Assembly: GCA_910578655.1 (NCBI GenBank)
Contig: CAJTQE010000017.1
Location: 3,142-27,793 of the forward strand
Length of the DNA: 24,652 bases
DNA from: an uncultured Christensenella sp.
Lineage (GTDB): Bacteria > Bacillota > Clostridia > Christensenellales > Borkfalkiaceae
Reading direction: 5' to 3'
A program made the position numbers and the translations under genes. Below the pieces are notes generated by a model, which made no database searches, was not told the origin of the DNA, and saw only the letters and a program-made list of their open reading frames with translations. Of this stretch, positions 1 through 7,543 are shown piece by piece. The stretch's first letter is position 1. Every line of letters begins with the position of its first letter.

Positions 1-254
1 AAATCCTCGCGCGCGACTTCGGCATCGGCGTCGGGCAGATTTGCATAATCAAAATCAAGATTACCTGCTTCGTGTTCGCCTGCATTTATGTACTCCGTAA
101 TATTTTCCGAAATATAACGGTAAAACATTGTTCCGAGAACGTATTGCTTAAAGTCCCAAGCATCAACGCCGCCCGCATGAACTAAATCGGTTGCGGCGTT
201 CCATATCATTTTGTGAAGTTCGGCTCTCTCCTGCTCTTTTCTCGTATCAGCCAT
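1..254 (-). CDS. hsdM: Type I restriction-modification methylase subunit HsdM, N-terminal part (partial)
   Basis: This is the 5' part of a gene that runs off the left edge; 84 codons are visible. The protein begins MADTRKEQERAELHKMIWNA. It continues with LRG-free helical sequence containing WDFKQYVLGTMFYRYISENI, which is the conserved core of the HsdM N-terminal helical domain (about residues 10-70). This family methylates adenine as part of the HsdM2-HsdS complex and, with HsdR, forms a restriction enzyme. The catalytic NPPY motif would lie beyond the window. The start ATG at 254 has a good ribosome binding site (AAAGGAGT, 6-7 nt upstream). It lies 56 bp downstream of the ATPase gene in the same direction, so co-transcription is possible. 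GC content is visibly higher than in the ATPase/DUF262/methyltransferase cassette, suggesting the two modules have separate origins. Confidence 0.85.
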   Translation of the reverse strand, partial: MADTRKEQERAELHKMIWNAATDLVHAGGVDAWDFKQYVLGTMFYRYISENITEYINAGEHEAGNLDFDYANLPDADAEVARED

Positions 255-310
255 TTTAATACTCCTTTGCACCTTCTATAGGTGATAAATCTTGTAATTC
301 TAAAATAGTT

Positions 311-1663
311 TTACCACCCTTTCTCCTCAATAATTTTAATCATAAAGTCTATTGAAATCCGCAACGCATTCTCAAATTCAACTTCATTTTTCCTAAATTT
401 CCTTCTTAATGGTTCACCTGGTTTTATTTTTTTAGGATGATCAATAGCATTTCTTAAATATGTAGGCAATGTTTCATATTGCGATAACGCATTTGTATGA
501 TTACCATACCTTTTGCATTTTGTATCGTATAATTTTGTATTAGATTTAAATATTAATGTATCTCTAATTTCATCGTCTACTTTATTTGGACGAGTAGCAA
601 CAAATTTTTCTTGTAAATACGAATATAATGATACATGAAAATCAATAGTAGGCATATCAAACACTGTCCACTTAACTTCACCTATAGTCATTGTTGGTAA
701 GATTTTTTTACTCTTTTTAGTGTAATAAATAGGCTCAAAATTATTTAATTTTATAACTTGTCCATTATTATCTAACACATTTTTAATTATATGGTCACTA
801 TGAGTTTCAATAATAATTTGACAAAAATTTGACATAAACATCAAGAATTCCATTAACTTCATTTGCGCTTTGGGATGCAAATGAATTTCCGGATTCTCTA
901 TAATAAAAGTTGGCTTATACTCAGGTGTATTAATTGATAGACTAAAGACCATAGCAATGATTGATACTACATAACTTAAACCACTTCCAGTATTTTTGTT
1001 CCTTACTTGTAATTGCTTCCCGTCTTTTGAATAAGTCGCCCTAGTCCTATCAGTTTTATCTAAATCATTAGCATTAATTTTTTCACCAATTATTTCTTTT
1101 AACCAATAATTTACTTCTTTTAAAAAGGTATAATCACGTGTCGGTCCTTTCTGATATGCAAATTTTTCATCAATTGCAAAGTCTTTATTTTTTGCTATAA
1201 AACCAACGGCATTTTCACCATAAAAACCAATTTTTGTCCCGTTATATTTATCATAAACATCTTCGGGTCCAATACGTTCCGCAGATAAATAAAAAATATT
1301 TTCTTCTGCTTTCATTTTGAAATCTGTTATATTTTTTATACATTCAATTGTGTTTGTACTTGCCGCTTTTTTAATTTCTAAACTACAACTCTTTTTGTTG
1401 TTCCCCACCAAATCAATAATAATATGCTTAGCAGATGAGATTTCGTCGTTTTTTATCTCTTCAAATTCATCATAATGCACATATTCTCCATTTGTAATTA
1501 ATTTAGTGATGTCTCCATGATTATTCTGCAATAGGAAGAGAATTGCTTGATTTATGGATGATTTACCAGAAGAATTGGGACCACAAAGAACATTAAAATT
1601 TTTAAATTTAATTTTACAATCTTTATAGCACTTAAAATTTCTCATTCGTATCTGTGATATCAT
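311..1663 (-). CDS. OLD/DUF3696-like AAA ATPase with a C-terminal HEPN-like (R-x4-H) segment
   Basis: The protein has 450 residues. The N-terminal half is an ABC/SMC-type ATPase of the kind found in OLD, RloA and DUF3696 defence proteins. It has a Walker A GPNSSGKS at 28-35, a signature-like GSGLSY at about 226-231, a Walker B FIIENPE followed by HLHP at 253-264, and a switch His in THSDH at 287-291. No Toprim nuclease domain follows. Instead residues about 330-450 are helical and contain LRNAIDHP (403-410), which fits the R-x4-6-H active-site pattern of HEPN ribonucleases, followed by a long final helix. The gene starts one nucleotide after the DUF262 stop with only a weak ribosome binding site, so translational coupling is likely. 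ATPase, DUF262 protein and methyltransferase probably act together in phage defence (inferred). The HEPN assignment rests on motif and helical pattern only. Confidence 0.8.
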   Translation of the reverse strand: MISQIRMRNFKCYKDCKIKFKNFNVLCGPNSSGKSSINQAILFLLQNNHGDITKLITNGEYVHYDEFEEIKNDEISSAKHIIIDLVGNNKKSCSLEIKKAASTNTIECIKNITDFKMKAEENIFYLSAERIGPEDVYDKYNGTKIGFYGENAVGFIAKNKDFAIDEKFAYQKGPTRDYTFLKEVNYWLKEIIGEKINANDLDKTDRTRATYSKDGKQLQVRNKNTGSGLSYVVSIIAMVFSLSINTPEYKPTFIIENPEIHLHPKAQMKLMEFLMFMSNFCQIIIETHSDHIIKNVLDNNGQVIKLNNFEPIYYTKKSKKILPTMTIGEVKWTVFDMPTIDFHVSLYSYLQEKFVATRPNKVDDEIRDTLIFKSNTKLYDTKCKRYGNHTNALSQYETLPTYLRNAIDHPKKIKPGEPLRRKFRKNEVEFENALRISIDFMIKIIEEKGW

Positions 1664-1664
1664 T

Positions 1665-3155
1665 TTATTTCACATCCGCATAATTGTTTATTATTTCTTG
1701 CAACCATTTAATCCTAGCTTTAAAGTTTTCTTTACCGTCTCTATGGTACTTTATATTTTGAAAAAATGGTGTATTTCCGTCTTTGTCTAAATTATCCTTA
1801 TCATAATTTTTAAAGTCATCTAGCATTCCGATAATTTTATCATCACTAATAAAATTCTTTTCTTTTGTTAAAGAAATAAATAATAGAGTTATTTCAAATA
1901 AAATCATATTTATTGGTGCTTTTTCTTCTAATTTAAATGCATTTCTACCAAATATCTCTTTTGCTCTACTATAAGAATATAAAAAATCTTGTTTTACTTC
2001 GTCAATTTGTGTTAAAGAAAATGTATTAATAGCATCCATGGAATCTGCTAAAAAAGTATTAATTTCGTTATATTCAACATCTGCTTTAATTTTATTTTCA
2101 TAATAATACTTTAATTGCTTTAATATAAAAAGCCGCATTGCAATATAACGTAATATTAAATATCTATCTTTCATCCTTTCTTTGGCATTGCCTTTTAATA
2201 AATCAATACTGTCAGACAAATCTTTTAATAAATCCGTAATTAAGCCTTGATGCAATGCGTGTCGTAATTCTTGGTTATTTAATTTTGTTCCATTTTGATT
2301 AACTCGCTCAAAAAGTTTTAATTTAAAAATTTCAGGCGTTTCATAACCCACTCTAATAACATGTAAATGAGAGTCTTCAATCTTAGCTTTATAATTTTCA
2401 AATTTATCAACTAAATTATCTGTTAAATCTTTGACCTTTTTTCCATTAAGCTCTTTAATAAACTCCATATTTGAAAGAGAAAATTTATTATCTAAAAATT
2501 GAAAAATCGCAGAAAGTCGTTGTCTTCCATCAATAACAATTAAATCTCCAAATTTACCCTCATATAAATACAAATAAGGAATAGGAATCCCCAATAATAG
2601 ACTTTCAATTAATTGACTTTTTTGTTTTTTAGTCCAAACTGTCTTCCTTTGAAAAGAATCATCTAAGATTAAAACGCCTTTCGCCCCTACTTCTTTTGCC
2701 CTATCATACCGTCTTTTAAGTTCATAAACAGAATAGTTTAATGGTTCACAATCAACATGTCTTTTATTTAAATTAATAATTTCTTCAACATCATTAGTTT
2801 CAACTAAATCTTCTGCACCATCAAACTCAAACTTATTATCAGTACCTCTTTCTTTATAGTAATCAGTTTCCAATAAAAAACCTATTCCTGTTTCGTTAAT
2901 AGTTAATAATGAAGACGCAGATTCGTAATCAGCATATTTGGGATAAATTTTTTTATGAGAAATCAAATTTCTTACTTTTTGGCTAAACCTAGTATCTTTT
3001 CTTCCAAACAAAATTTCTGCATCTTCACCACTAGGATCAAATACTTCGGTTAAAACTTTAATTAACTGCCCCGTAGTTAATTTCCCATCGTGAATGTAAA
3101 TTTGATAAAGCGCAGGAATAAGTAAATCTTCTTCTCTAATTCTTTTCGTTTCCAT
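1665..3155 (-). CDS. Winged-helix + DUF262 (GmrSD/ParB-like) protein
   Basis: The protein has 496 residues. Residues about 8-100 resemble the winged-helix N-terminal domain of Mrr-type proteins (LLIPALYQIY, then a LTTGQL helix, ending in TINETGIGFL). Residues about 160-300 carry the DUF262 hallmarks: DDSFQRKTVW (165-174), LIESLLLGIPIPYLYLY (182-198) and the key IDGRQR (208-213). DUF262 is a ParB/Srx-fold domain found in GmrS and other modified-DNA restriction or NTP-sensing defence proteins. The C-terminal 200 residues are helical with no recognised catalytic motif, and no HNH (DUF1524) domain was seen, so the nuclease partner may be the neighbouring ATPase. The start has a strong AAGGAG site that overlaps the stop of the methyltransferase gene (10-bp gap). 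Very AT-rich, Lys/Asn/Ile-rich coding suggests transfer. Confidence 0.8.
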   Translation of the reverse strand: METKRIREEDLLIPALYQIYIHDGKLTTGQLIKVLTEVFDPSGEDAEILFGRKDTRFSQKVRNLISHKKIYPKYADYESASSLLTINETGIGFLLETDYYKERGTDNKFEFDGAEDLVETNDVEEIINLNKRHVDCEPLNYSVYELKRRYDRAKEVGAKGVLILDDSFQRKTVWTKKQKSQLIESLLLGIPIPYLYLYEGKFGDLIVIDGRQRLSAIFQFLDNKFSLSNMEFIKELNGKKVKDLTDNLVDKFENYKAKIEDSHLHVIRVGYETPEIFKLKLFERVNQNGTKLNNQELRHALHQGLITDLLKDLSDSIDLLKGNAKERMKDRYLILRYIAMRLFILKQLKYYYENKIKADVEYNEINTFLADSMDAINTFSLTQIDEVKQDFLYSYSRAKEIFGRNAFKLEEKAPINMILFEITLLFISLTKEKNFISDDKIIGMLDDFKNYDKDNLDKDGNTPFFQNIKYHRDGKENFKARIKWLQEIINNYADVK

Positions 3156-3165
3156 TTTAATCTCC

Positions 3166-4281
3166 TTAATAATTCATAATAATTAAATGCTTTACTTTCT
3201 TCTTGTTTCTATTCTTAAAACTAACAAAGTAATTCTTATCTTGCTCAATAATTGTTAAGCCTTTGTTTTTGTATAAATCGTAAATATAATCCGTCTTTTT
3301 TATAACTAACATGAAATTACATGGGCATTCATTAATCAAATAGTTTGCTAGTCGCTTTTGGTCATTAATATCAAAAGTATTTTTATCATATTCACTAAAT
3401 GTTGTATCATATGGCGGATCTATAAACATAAAATCGTTTGTATTAATATTTATTTCCCCTAAAAAATCATAAAAATCTTCATTAAATATTTCTGTATTTT
3501 TTAGAAGTGTTTTTACTTTGCGTTTTTTATAATACTCTTTTTTTTGACAGAGATTTTTTTTGTTATATGAAACTCCACCATATGGAACATTAAACCCACC
3601 ATTCCGATTAAATCTAAACATAGAAGAAAAACAATATTCTCTTATAAATAAATAGATAGCAACCTTTCTTGGTTTAGAAAGCCTATTATATTCGTTGGGT
3701 TTATTATAAACATCTCTAAGATAAGTGTAATATGATGCCTTAATTCCAGCTTCTAAATTTTCCTTTAGCTTTATTTTATTTAATTGTTCATTCTTTTTTA
3801 TTTCATTTTTTCTTATCAGTTTAAATTTTGCAGTAAGACAACTCACTAAAAATTGCTCAAATTTTATAGATTGCCTTAGATTAAACATTGGAGTTTCATC
3901 AATTCTGGCATTTACAATTTGGCTTAATTGAGGAAGCATATTAATATTTTCATCCTCTCTATATCGTAAATATAAATTTGTTATATCATCATCAGATGCA
4001 ACTTCTGTTAATCTGTCCCAGTTACTTATAATAATGTCTAATTCTTCAAAAAAAGTTTTATTCCCATTTTTAACGTATTCATATAAAAGCATTAACTCTT
4101 CAGATTTATCATTAATGTAATTATAATTGTTATTCAAGAAAAAATAAACGGCACCCCCACCAACAAAAGGCTCAATATAATTATTTATGTTTTGCGGAAG
4201 ATGCTTTGCAATTATATCCAATTCAGAAGTTTTCCCTCCTGGATATTTTAATAATGGCTTTAAAAAATCCTCTTGCGACAT
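3166..4281 (-). CDS. D12-class (Dam-type) DNA adenine N6-methyltransferase
   Basis: The protein has 371 residues and is typical of class D12 (alpha) adenine methyltransferases, though about 90 residues longer than Dam. It shows PLLKYPGGKTS at 9-19, the SAM-binding EPFVGGGAVYF at 37-47, the conserved MFRFNRNGGFNVPYG block at 221-235, and the catalytic DPPY at 288-291. A helical insertion at about 70-190 separates motif I from the target-recognition part and is longer than usual. The enzyme should transfer a methyl group from SAM to adenine N6 in a short site; the site cannot be read from sequence. It is the first gene of a tight three-gene operon, with a good AGGAG site 5 nt before ATG. It may mark self DNA while the DUF262 protein and ATPase act on unmodified DNA (inferred). 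Confidence 0.88.
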   Translation of the reverse strand: MSQEDFLKPLLKYPGGKTSELDIIAKHLPQNINNYIEPFVGGGAVYFFLNNNYNYINDKSEELMLLYEYVKNGNKTFFEELDIIISNWDRLTEVASDDDITNLYLRYREDENINMLPQLSQIVNARIDETPMFNLRQSIKFEQFLVSCLTAKFKLIRKNEIKKNEQLNKIKLKENLEAGIKASYYTYLRDVYNKPNEYNRLSKPRKVAIYLFIREYCFSSMFRFNRNGGFNVPYGGVSYNKKNLCQKKEYYKKRKVKTLLKNTEIFNEDFYDFLGEININTNDFMFIDPPYDTTFSEYDKNTFDINDQKRLANYLINECPCNFMLVIKKTDYIYDLYKNKGLTIIEQDKNYFVSFKNRNKKKVKHLIIMNY

Positions 4282-4390
4282 TTCATTGTCTCCTATTCAA
4301 CTTTTCTACTATCTTTTTATAAAGCAAACAGACATATTGCCTCATTCTTTTAGGGTAGTTATGCTCACTAAAAAGCAATATTCGTTTTAT

Positions 4391-4597
4391 TTAATCTTCT
4401 CCTACAATTTCTATAATGTCGGATATATCGCAATGCAAAACTTTGCAAATTTTAAGCAAAACTTCCGTATTAACATTCTCGTTTCTTCCAAGCTTTGCCA
4501 TAGCGGTGGTTGTAATACCTGCTGCTTTTCGCAAATCTTCCTTCTTCATATCTTTATCTATCAGTAATTTCCACAACTTTTTGTAGCTTGCAGCCAT
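4391..4597 (-). CDS. Small XRE-family (Cro/CI-type) transcriptional regulator
   Basis: The 68-residue protein is essentially one helix-turn-helix domain: helix SYKKLWKLLIDKDM, then KKEDLRKAAGITTTAMAKLG as the HTH pair, and ENVNTEVLLKICKVLHCDIS as the closing helices. This YozG-like family is common beside restriction-modification and mobile-element genes in Firmicutes. The start ATG has an AGGAG ribosome binding site about 8 nt upstream and a good promoter, with an 11-bp inverted repeat overlapping the -35 region, which suggests autoregulation. It lies upstream of the methyltransferase/DUF262/ATPase genes in the same direction (109-bp gap, no clear terminator), so it may be the control protein of that operon. 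Confidence 0.85.
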   Translation of the reverse strand: MAASYKKLWKLLIDKDMKKEDLRKAAGITTTAMAKLGRNENVNTEVLLKICKVLHCDISDIIEIVGED

Positions 4598-4630
4598 TCC
4601 AAAAACTCCTACTTTTTATTTGATATTTTC

Positions 4631-4659
4631 ATTATAGCACACCCAAATCATAATTGCAA
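4631..4659 (-). promoter_or_regulatory. Sigma-A-type promoter of the XRE regulator
   Basis: On the minus strand, TTGCAA (4659-4654) and TATAAT (4636-4631) are separated by exactly 17 bp. Transcription would begin near 4624, leaving a leader of roughly 27 nt before the ATG at 4597. The -10 is a perfect consensus and the -35 matches at 4 of 6 positions. It may also serve the downstream defence operon by read-through. Confidence 0.65.
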
Positions 4660-4688
4660 GATAATCTCCATAATCTAGAGATTATCTT
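4658..4688. promoter_or_regulatory. 11-bp inverted repeat, probable XRE operator
   Basis: The arms AAGATAATCTC (4658-4668) and GAGATTATCTT (4678-4688) are perfect complements around a 9-nt centre. The left arm overlaps the -35 hexamer of the regulator promoter. Size, symmetry and position are what is expected for an operator of a dimeric XRE repressor. This is inference from position; no binding data. Confidence 0.55.
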
Positions 4689-4789
4689 ATAATTAATCAA
4701 ATACTAACAGTTACTGCTTATTAAATCGCTTCTGAGGCAATGACAAGGTATTACAAATAAACAATTTTGTTTTTTAATAGTTGCACATT

Positions 4790-4997
4790 TTTGGGAGCTA
4801 CGCTAAATTTGGGAGTTGTACTCCCAAAAATCAGAGACTAAGACATTGAAAATTTGGGAGTAACTCCCAAATTGGAATTGAATGACGGACAAAAGTGGGT
4901 TGTAGTCCGTCGTTCAAAATTTGTGCAGTTAAACTTGCAAAATTAAGGTAAAAAATGCCCCCAAATGACATAAAATCATTTGGGAGTAATATGGGAG
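4790..4997. repeat. Cluster of TTTGGGAG repeats and palindromes next to the island end
   Basis: TTTGGGAG occurs at 4790-4797, 4808-4815, 4853-4860 and 4979-4986, and a variant ATGGGAG at 4991-4997. The reverse complement CTCCCAAA is at 4821-4828 and 4864-4871. Pairs form a 9-bp hairpin with a 3-nt loop (4808-4828), a 23-bp near-perfect palindrome with 11-bp arms (4851-4873), and a 9-bp inverted repeat (4960-4968 / 4976-4984). There is no coding gene here. They sit 100-300 bp inside the tRNA scar, so integrase/excisionase arm sites or an element-end transfer or replication signal are the most likely roles. Confidence 0.6.
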
Positions 4998-5027
4998 TTA
5001 AAAATTGAAAATCATCGAAATTAACGG

Positions 5028-5071
5028 ATATTGTGGTATTATTTGTTTGCTAACCACTATATATTGTGGTT
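5028..5071. repeat. ATATTGTGGT direct repeats with an inverted half beside the att core
   Basis: ATATTGTGGT occurs at 5028-5037 and again at 5061-5070, 33 bp apart. An inverted AACCAC (5052-5057) pairs with GTGGTT (5066-5071). The set lies 25-70 bp from the tRNA-derived core and could be core-proximal binding sites for the element's recombinase. The function is inferred from location only. Confidence 0.4.
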
Positions 5072-5095
5072 GTATAATTTGTTTTTAAGCCTCTA

Positions 5096-5135
5096 ACTCC
5101 GTCATTCGTTGGTTCAAATCCAGCTACCCCAGCCA
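5096..5135 (+). other. Displaced 3' end of a tRNA-Gln gene (attachment-site scar, attR-like)
   Basis: The 40 bp begin ACTCCGTCATTCG just after where the anticodon would be. They contain the T-arm GTTGGTTCAAATCCAGC and end TACCCCAGCCA including the encoded CCA. This is what the 3' half of a bacterial tRNA-Gln(UUG) looks like. The 5' half is missing: upstream bases do not pair with the acceptor or anticodon strands. In tRNA-targeting elements the complete tRNA is rebuilt at one end and the original 3' fragment is left at the other. With this orientation the element must lie to the left (lower coordinates), and host DNA resumes at about 5136. Confidence 0.75.
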
Positions 5136-5140
5136 TAGTG

Positions 5141-5184
5141 AATAATCCGAACTTCTTCGTTGTTAGAAAGACGTTCGGATTATT
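5141..5184 (+). terminator. Probable terminator of the original tRNA gene
   Basis: AATAATCCGAAC (5141-5152) pairs perfectly with GTTCGGATTATT (5173-5184) and is followed on the plus strand by TATTTTG. It begins 6 bp after the encoded CCA, so it looks like the native terminator of the tRNA-Gln gene that the island displaced. It also lies between the tRNA remnant and the end of the converging permease gene and could stop both. The T-tract is short, so strength is uncertain. Confidence 0.5.
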
Positions 5185-5202
5185 TATTTTGTTCCACCTC
5201 TA

Positions 5203-7542
5203 TTATTCTCCGACAAGCAGATTGCGCGGTGCTATCTTTTTGATTTTAAGCGATAATAGGCACGCTATGCCGAACGACAGAAGTATTAGCGCTATTCCTG
5301 CAATCGTAGCAAACACGATAGGAATATTAAACGTACACTTTACAATACCGAGCGAACTGAAAAACAGCGACAAAAGCGGATTGATAACAAGACAGCTTAC
5401 AATAATACCGACAACAGTTGATAGGATAATAGCAGGCATAAACGAAAGCGCAGTCTGCAAAATGAGTTGCCCGGTTGTAAATCCTAACGATTTAAGTATA
5501 CCGTAATCGCGCTTTTTGTTATTGAGCAATGTGCGCACCAACAAATACAGCACAAACGCTATGATAATCGCCGAAAGCACTAATATTGCAATAACTATTA
5601 TAGTCATAAGCGAAACGTAAACGCTTCCTACGCCTTCAATCGTGGCCAAAACATTTATTACGCCGTTTACGCTATCTGAAAAATTTCCTTTCATTTCTTC
5701 ATTGAAAGCGTCTATATCCGTACCTTCCACGAGATTGATATAATAAGTAACGCTCTGCAATGTTCCCAACCGCTCGTAACCCTGCCTTGTCAAAAGGCAA
5801 TCCCTGCCGAGATTGTTTGTAATTTGCGTAAAACCGCTTATAAGATATTTTTCGGTTTTGCCGTTCGCCGTTATTTCTATTTCATTGCCGATTGCAAATC
5901 CTTTCTCTTTTGCGTATTTTGCGGCGATTGCAATTTCGTTGTCATATTTCGGGAATCTACCTTTGAATACCACGCTTTGATTATTTACTTTTGAAAAATC
6001 GTCGCAAAGCGTTGCCATAAGCTCCACTCCGCCGACGTGCGATATGTTCAAAGAACTATACAAATATACTTTTTCCGTGCGGTTGTCAGAATTCAATACT
6101 TCAAGAAAATCGTCCTCTGTTTCCGTTTGTACGTTAATTGCACTATCCGCTGTTTCGCCCACTATCAAATCTAAAAACGGCGTCATATCGACAATTATGT
6201 TTTCAGTCATAAGCCCCGAAAACACAACCACGAGCGAAAGAACAAGCATTGTTATACAGACGGTTATATTGTGCTTTACTCCCGATAGAGTAGTTTTGAG
6301 CGCAAGTGCGAGATTAAGCGGGGCTTTCGTCTTTTCAAGCGGAACGCGGTTTTTCTTAAAATTGTGTGTTTGTACGCCCGAGCGCAACGCTACGATAGGC
6401 TCTATCTTTTTTATCCTACGGGCGGAAAGCCAAACGGAGAGTGCAACCGTGCCACCCAATATTATAAGCGAGATTATAACAGGCAATGGTAAAAAGTGAA
6501 TTGCATACGGTATTCCCGTCTGCGCAATCATCATTATATTTATCGCCGGGAAAAGCGCGTAAGATAGCGCCGCGCCTACAAGAGCCGCAATAAAGGTAAG
6601 CCCTAAAAACTGCAGTAAGAGAGATAAGACGAGCTGTCCGGAAGTATAGCCAACGGCTTTGAGTGCGCCTAAATTTTTAATGCTGACCTGTATATAGTTA
6701 ATTATGTTTGATACGATAACGACAAGCGCAATTAAAAGTACGAAAAACGCCATAACACTCATAATTGCCGAACAAATTCCTTGCGAAATATATCGCGATT
6801 GTGTAACTATGTCATAACAGTTGCTCGCCATTTGCGTATTAGGGAAACTCTCCGAAACGATTGCCTTTATCTTGGCCTCATATGTAAGATTAGTTGATTT
6901 TTCATTCAAACGCACCGAGCACAGCGTTGTTTGAAATGCGTAATTCGATTCTTCGAGTTTTTCGTATTTATCCTGCGTAAGTATAATTTGCGTTAAAGCG
7001 CAATTATGCGACCCCATCATTACGCTGTTGAAGAAGCCGCAAACTGTATACGTTACTGGGTGGCTTCCGATATTTATTTCAATCGTTTTGCCTACGGAAA
7101 AATCGTCCGACTTATACAGCATGGGCAAATATACTCCGCTCGTGAATTTGCCTTCCTCCACAATTTCGGCTTTGCCGATAGAGCGCGATATAGCCGTTTG
7201 CTTATCCATAAATATAAACTGCCCGTTCATCATTCCGCCGTTATAGGGGAACGTGCCGACCGCATACATACAGCGGTCCAGACGGTATTCTTTTACTTCG
7301 GGTTCGTTTTCAAGCGTTTGCGATAAGAATTCCGGCACAACATCCGTATCGTTCACCAAAAGCGTAACGTGTTCGGCGTTGAGCTTGTCGTGATACCTGT
7401 CAAAATTGGCTTTGTAATCCATTGAAAGCATAAGCCACAAGTTTAACAGCATAGCCGCAAGCAAAATCAGCGCTACGATTGCAACTGTCTGCCCTTTGGC
7501 TTTCCGCATATTGGAGCGGGCTATAAGAAATAACTTTTTCAT
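5203..7542 (-). CDS. FtsX/MacB-type ABC transporter permease
   Basis: The 779-residue membrane protein is built as two FtsX-type halves. TM1 (about 20-42) is followed by an extracytoplasmic domain (to about 255), then three TM helices (about 258-375) containing NLGALKAVGYTSGQL and, in the cytosolic link, RRIKKIEPIVALRSG. A second set starts with a TM helix at about 425-445, an outer domain, and three C-terminal TM helices with KKRDYGILKSLGFTTGQL. The repeated lead sequence K-x-G-Y/F-T-x-G-Q-L is the signature of this family. Such proteins do not pump in the classical way but transmit ATPase motion to the outside, in lipoprotein release, peptide resistance or hydrolase control. It begins one nucleotide after the ATPase stop (GGTGG site). 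The substrate cannot be read from sequence. Confidence 0.88.
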   Translation of the reverse strand: MKKLFLIARSNMRKAKGQTVAIVALILLAAMLLNLWLMLSMDYKANFDRYHDKLNAEHVTLLVNDTDVVPEFLSQTLENEPEVKEYRLDRCMYAVGTFPYNGGMMNGQFIFMDKQTAISRSIGKAEIVEEGKFTSGVYLPMLYKSDDFSVGKTIEINIGSHPVTYTVCGFFNSVMMGSHNCALTQIILTQDKYEKLEESNYAFQTTLCSVRLNEKSTNLTYEAKIKAIVSESFPNTQMASNCYDIVTQSRYISQGICSAIMSVMAFFVLLIALVVIVSNIINYIQVSIKNLGALKAVGYTSGQLVLSLLLQFLGLTFIAALVGAALSYALFPAINIMMIAQTGIPYAIHFLPLPVIISLIILGGTVALSVWLSARRIKKIEPIVALRSGVQTHNFKKNRVPLEKTKAPLNLALALKTTLSGVKHNITVCITMLVLSLVVVFSGLMTENIIVDMTPFLDLIVGETADSAINVQTETEDDFLEVLNSDNRTEKVYLYSSLNISHVGGVELMATLCDDFSKVNNQSVVFKGRFPKYDNEIAIAAKYAKEKGFAIGNEIEITANGKTEKYLISGFTQITNNLGRDCLLTRQGYERLGTLQSVTYYINLVEGTDIDAFNEEMKGNFSDSVNGVINVLATIEGVGSVYVSLMTIIVIAILVLSAIIIAFVLYLLVRTLLNNKKRDYGILKSLGFTTGQLILQTALSFMPAIILSTVVGIIVSCLVINPLLSLFFSSLGIVKCTFNIPIVFATIAGIALILLSFGIACLLSLKIKKIAPRNLLVGE

Positions 7543-7543
7543 T

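Noticed and set aside
4282..4390. In-frame open sequence after the XRE stop, reading MRQYVCLLYKKIVEKLN up to the methyltransferase start
   Set aside because: It has no ribosome binding site and only follows the XRE gene across its TAA stop. It may be an old fusion remnant, but nothing supports its translation.
4187..4567. A plus-strand frame of 126 codons overlapping the methyltransferase and XRE genes
   Set aside because: It is antisense to two well-supported genes and Cys/Phe/Ile-rich without any motif.
5091..5135. A possible complete tRNA with anticodon CTA (amber suppressor)
   Set aside because: The bases before CTCTAAC do not pair with TCCGT to form an anticodon stem, and no D-arm or acceptor 5' strand (TGGGGTA) is present, so only a 3' fragment exists.
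5138..5506. A plus-strand frame of 122 codons at the end of the permease gene
   Set aside because: It is the antisense shadow of the permease and begins inside the terminator hairpin.
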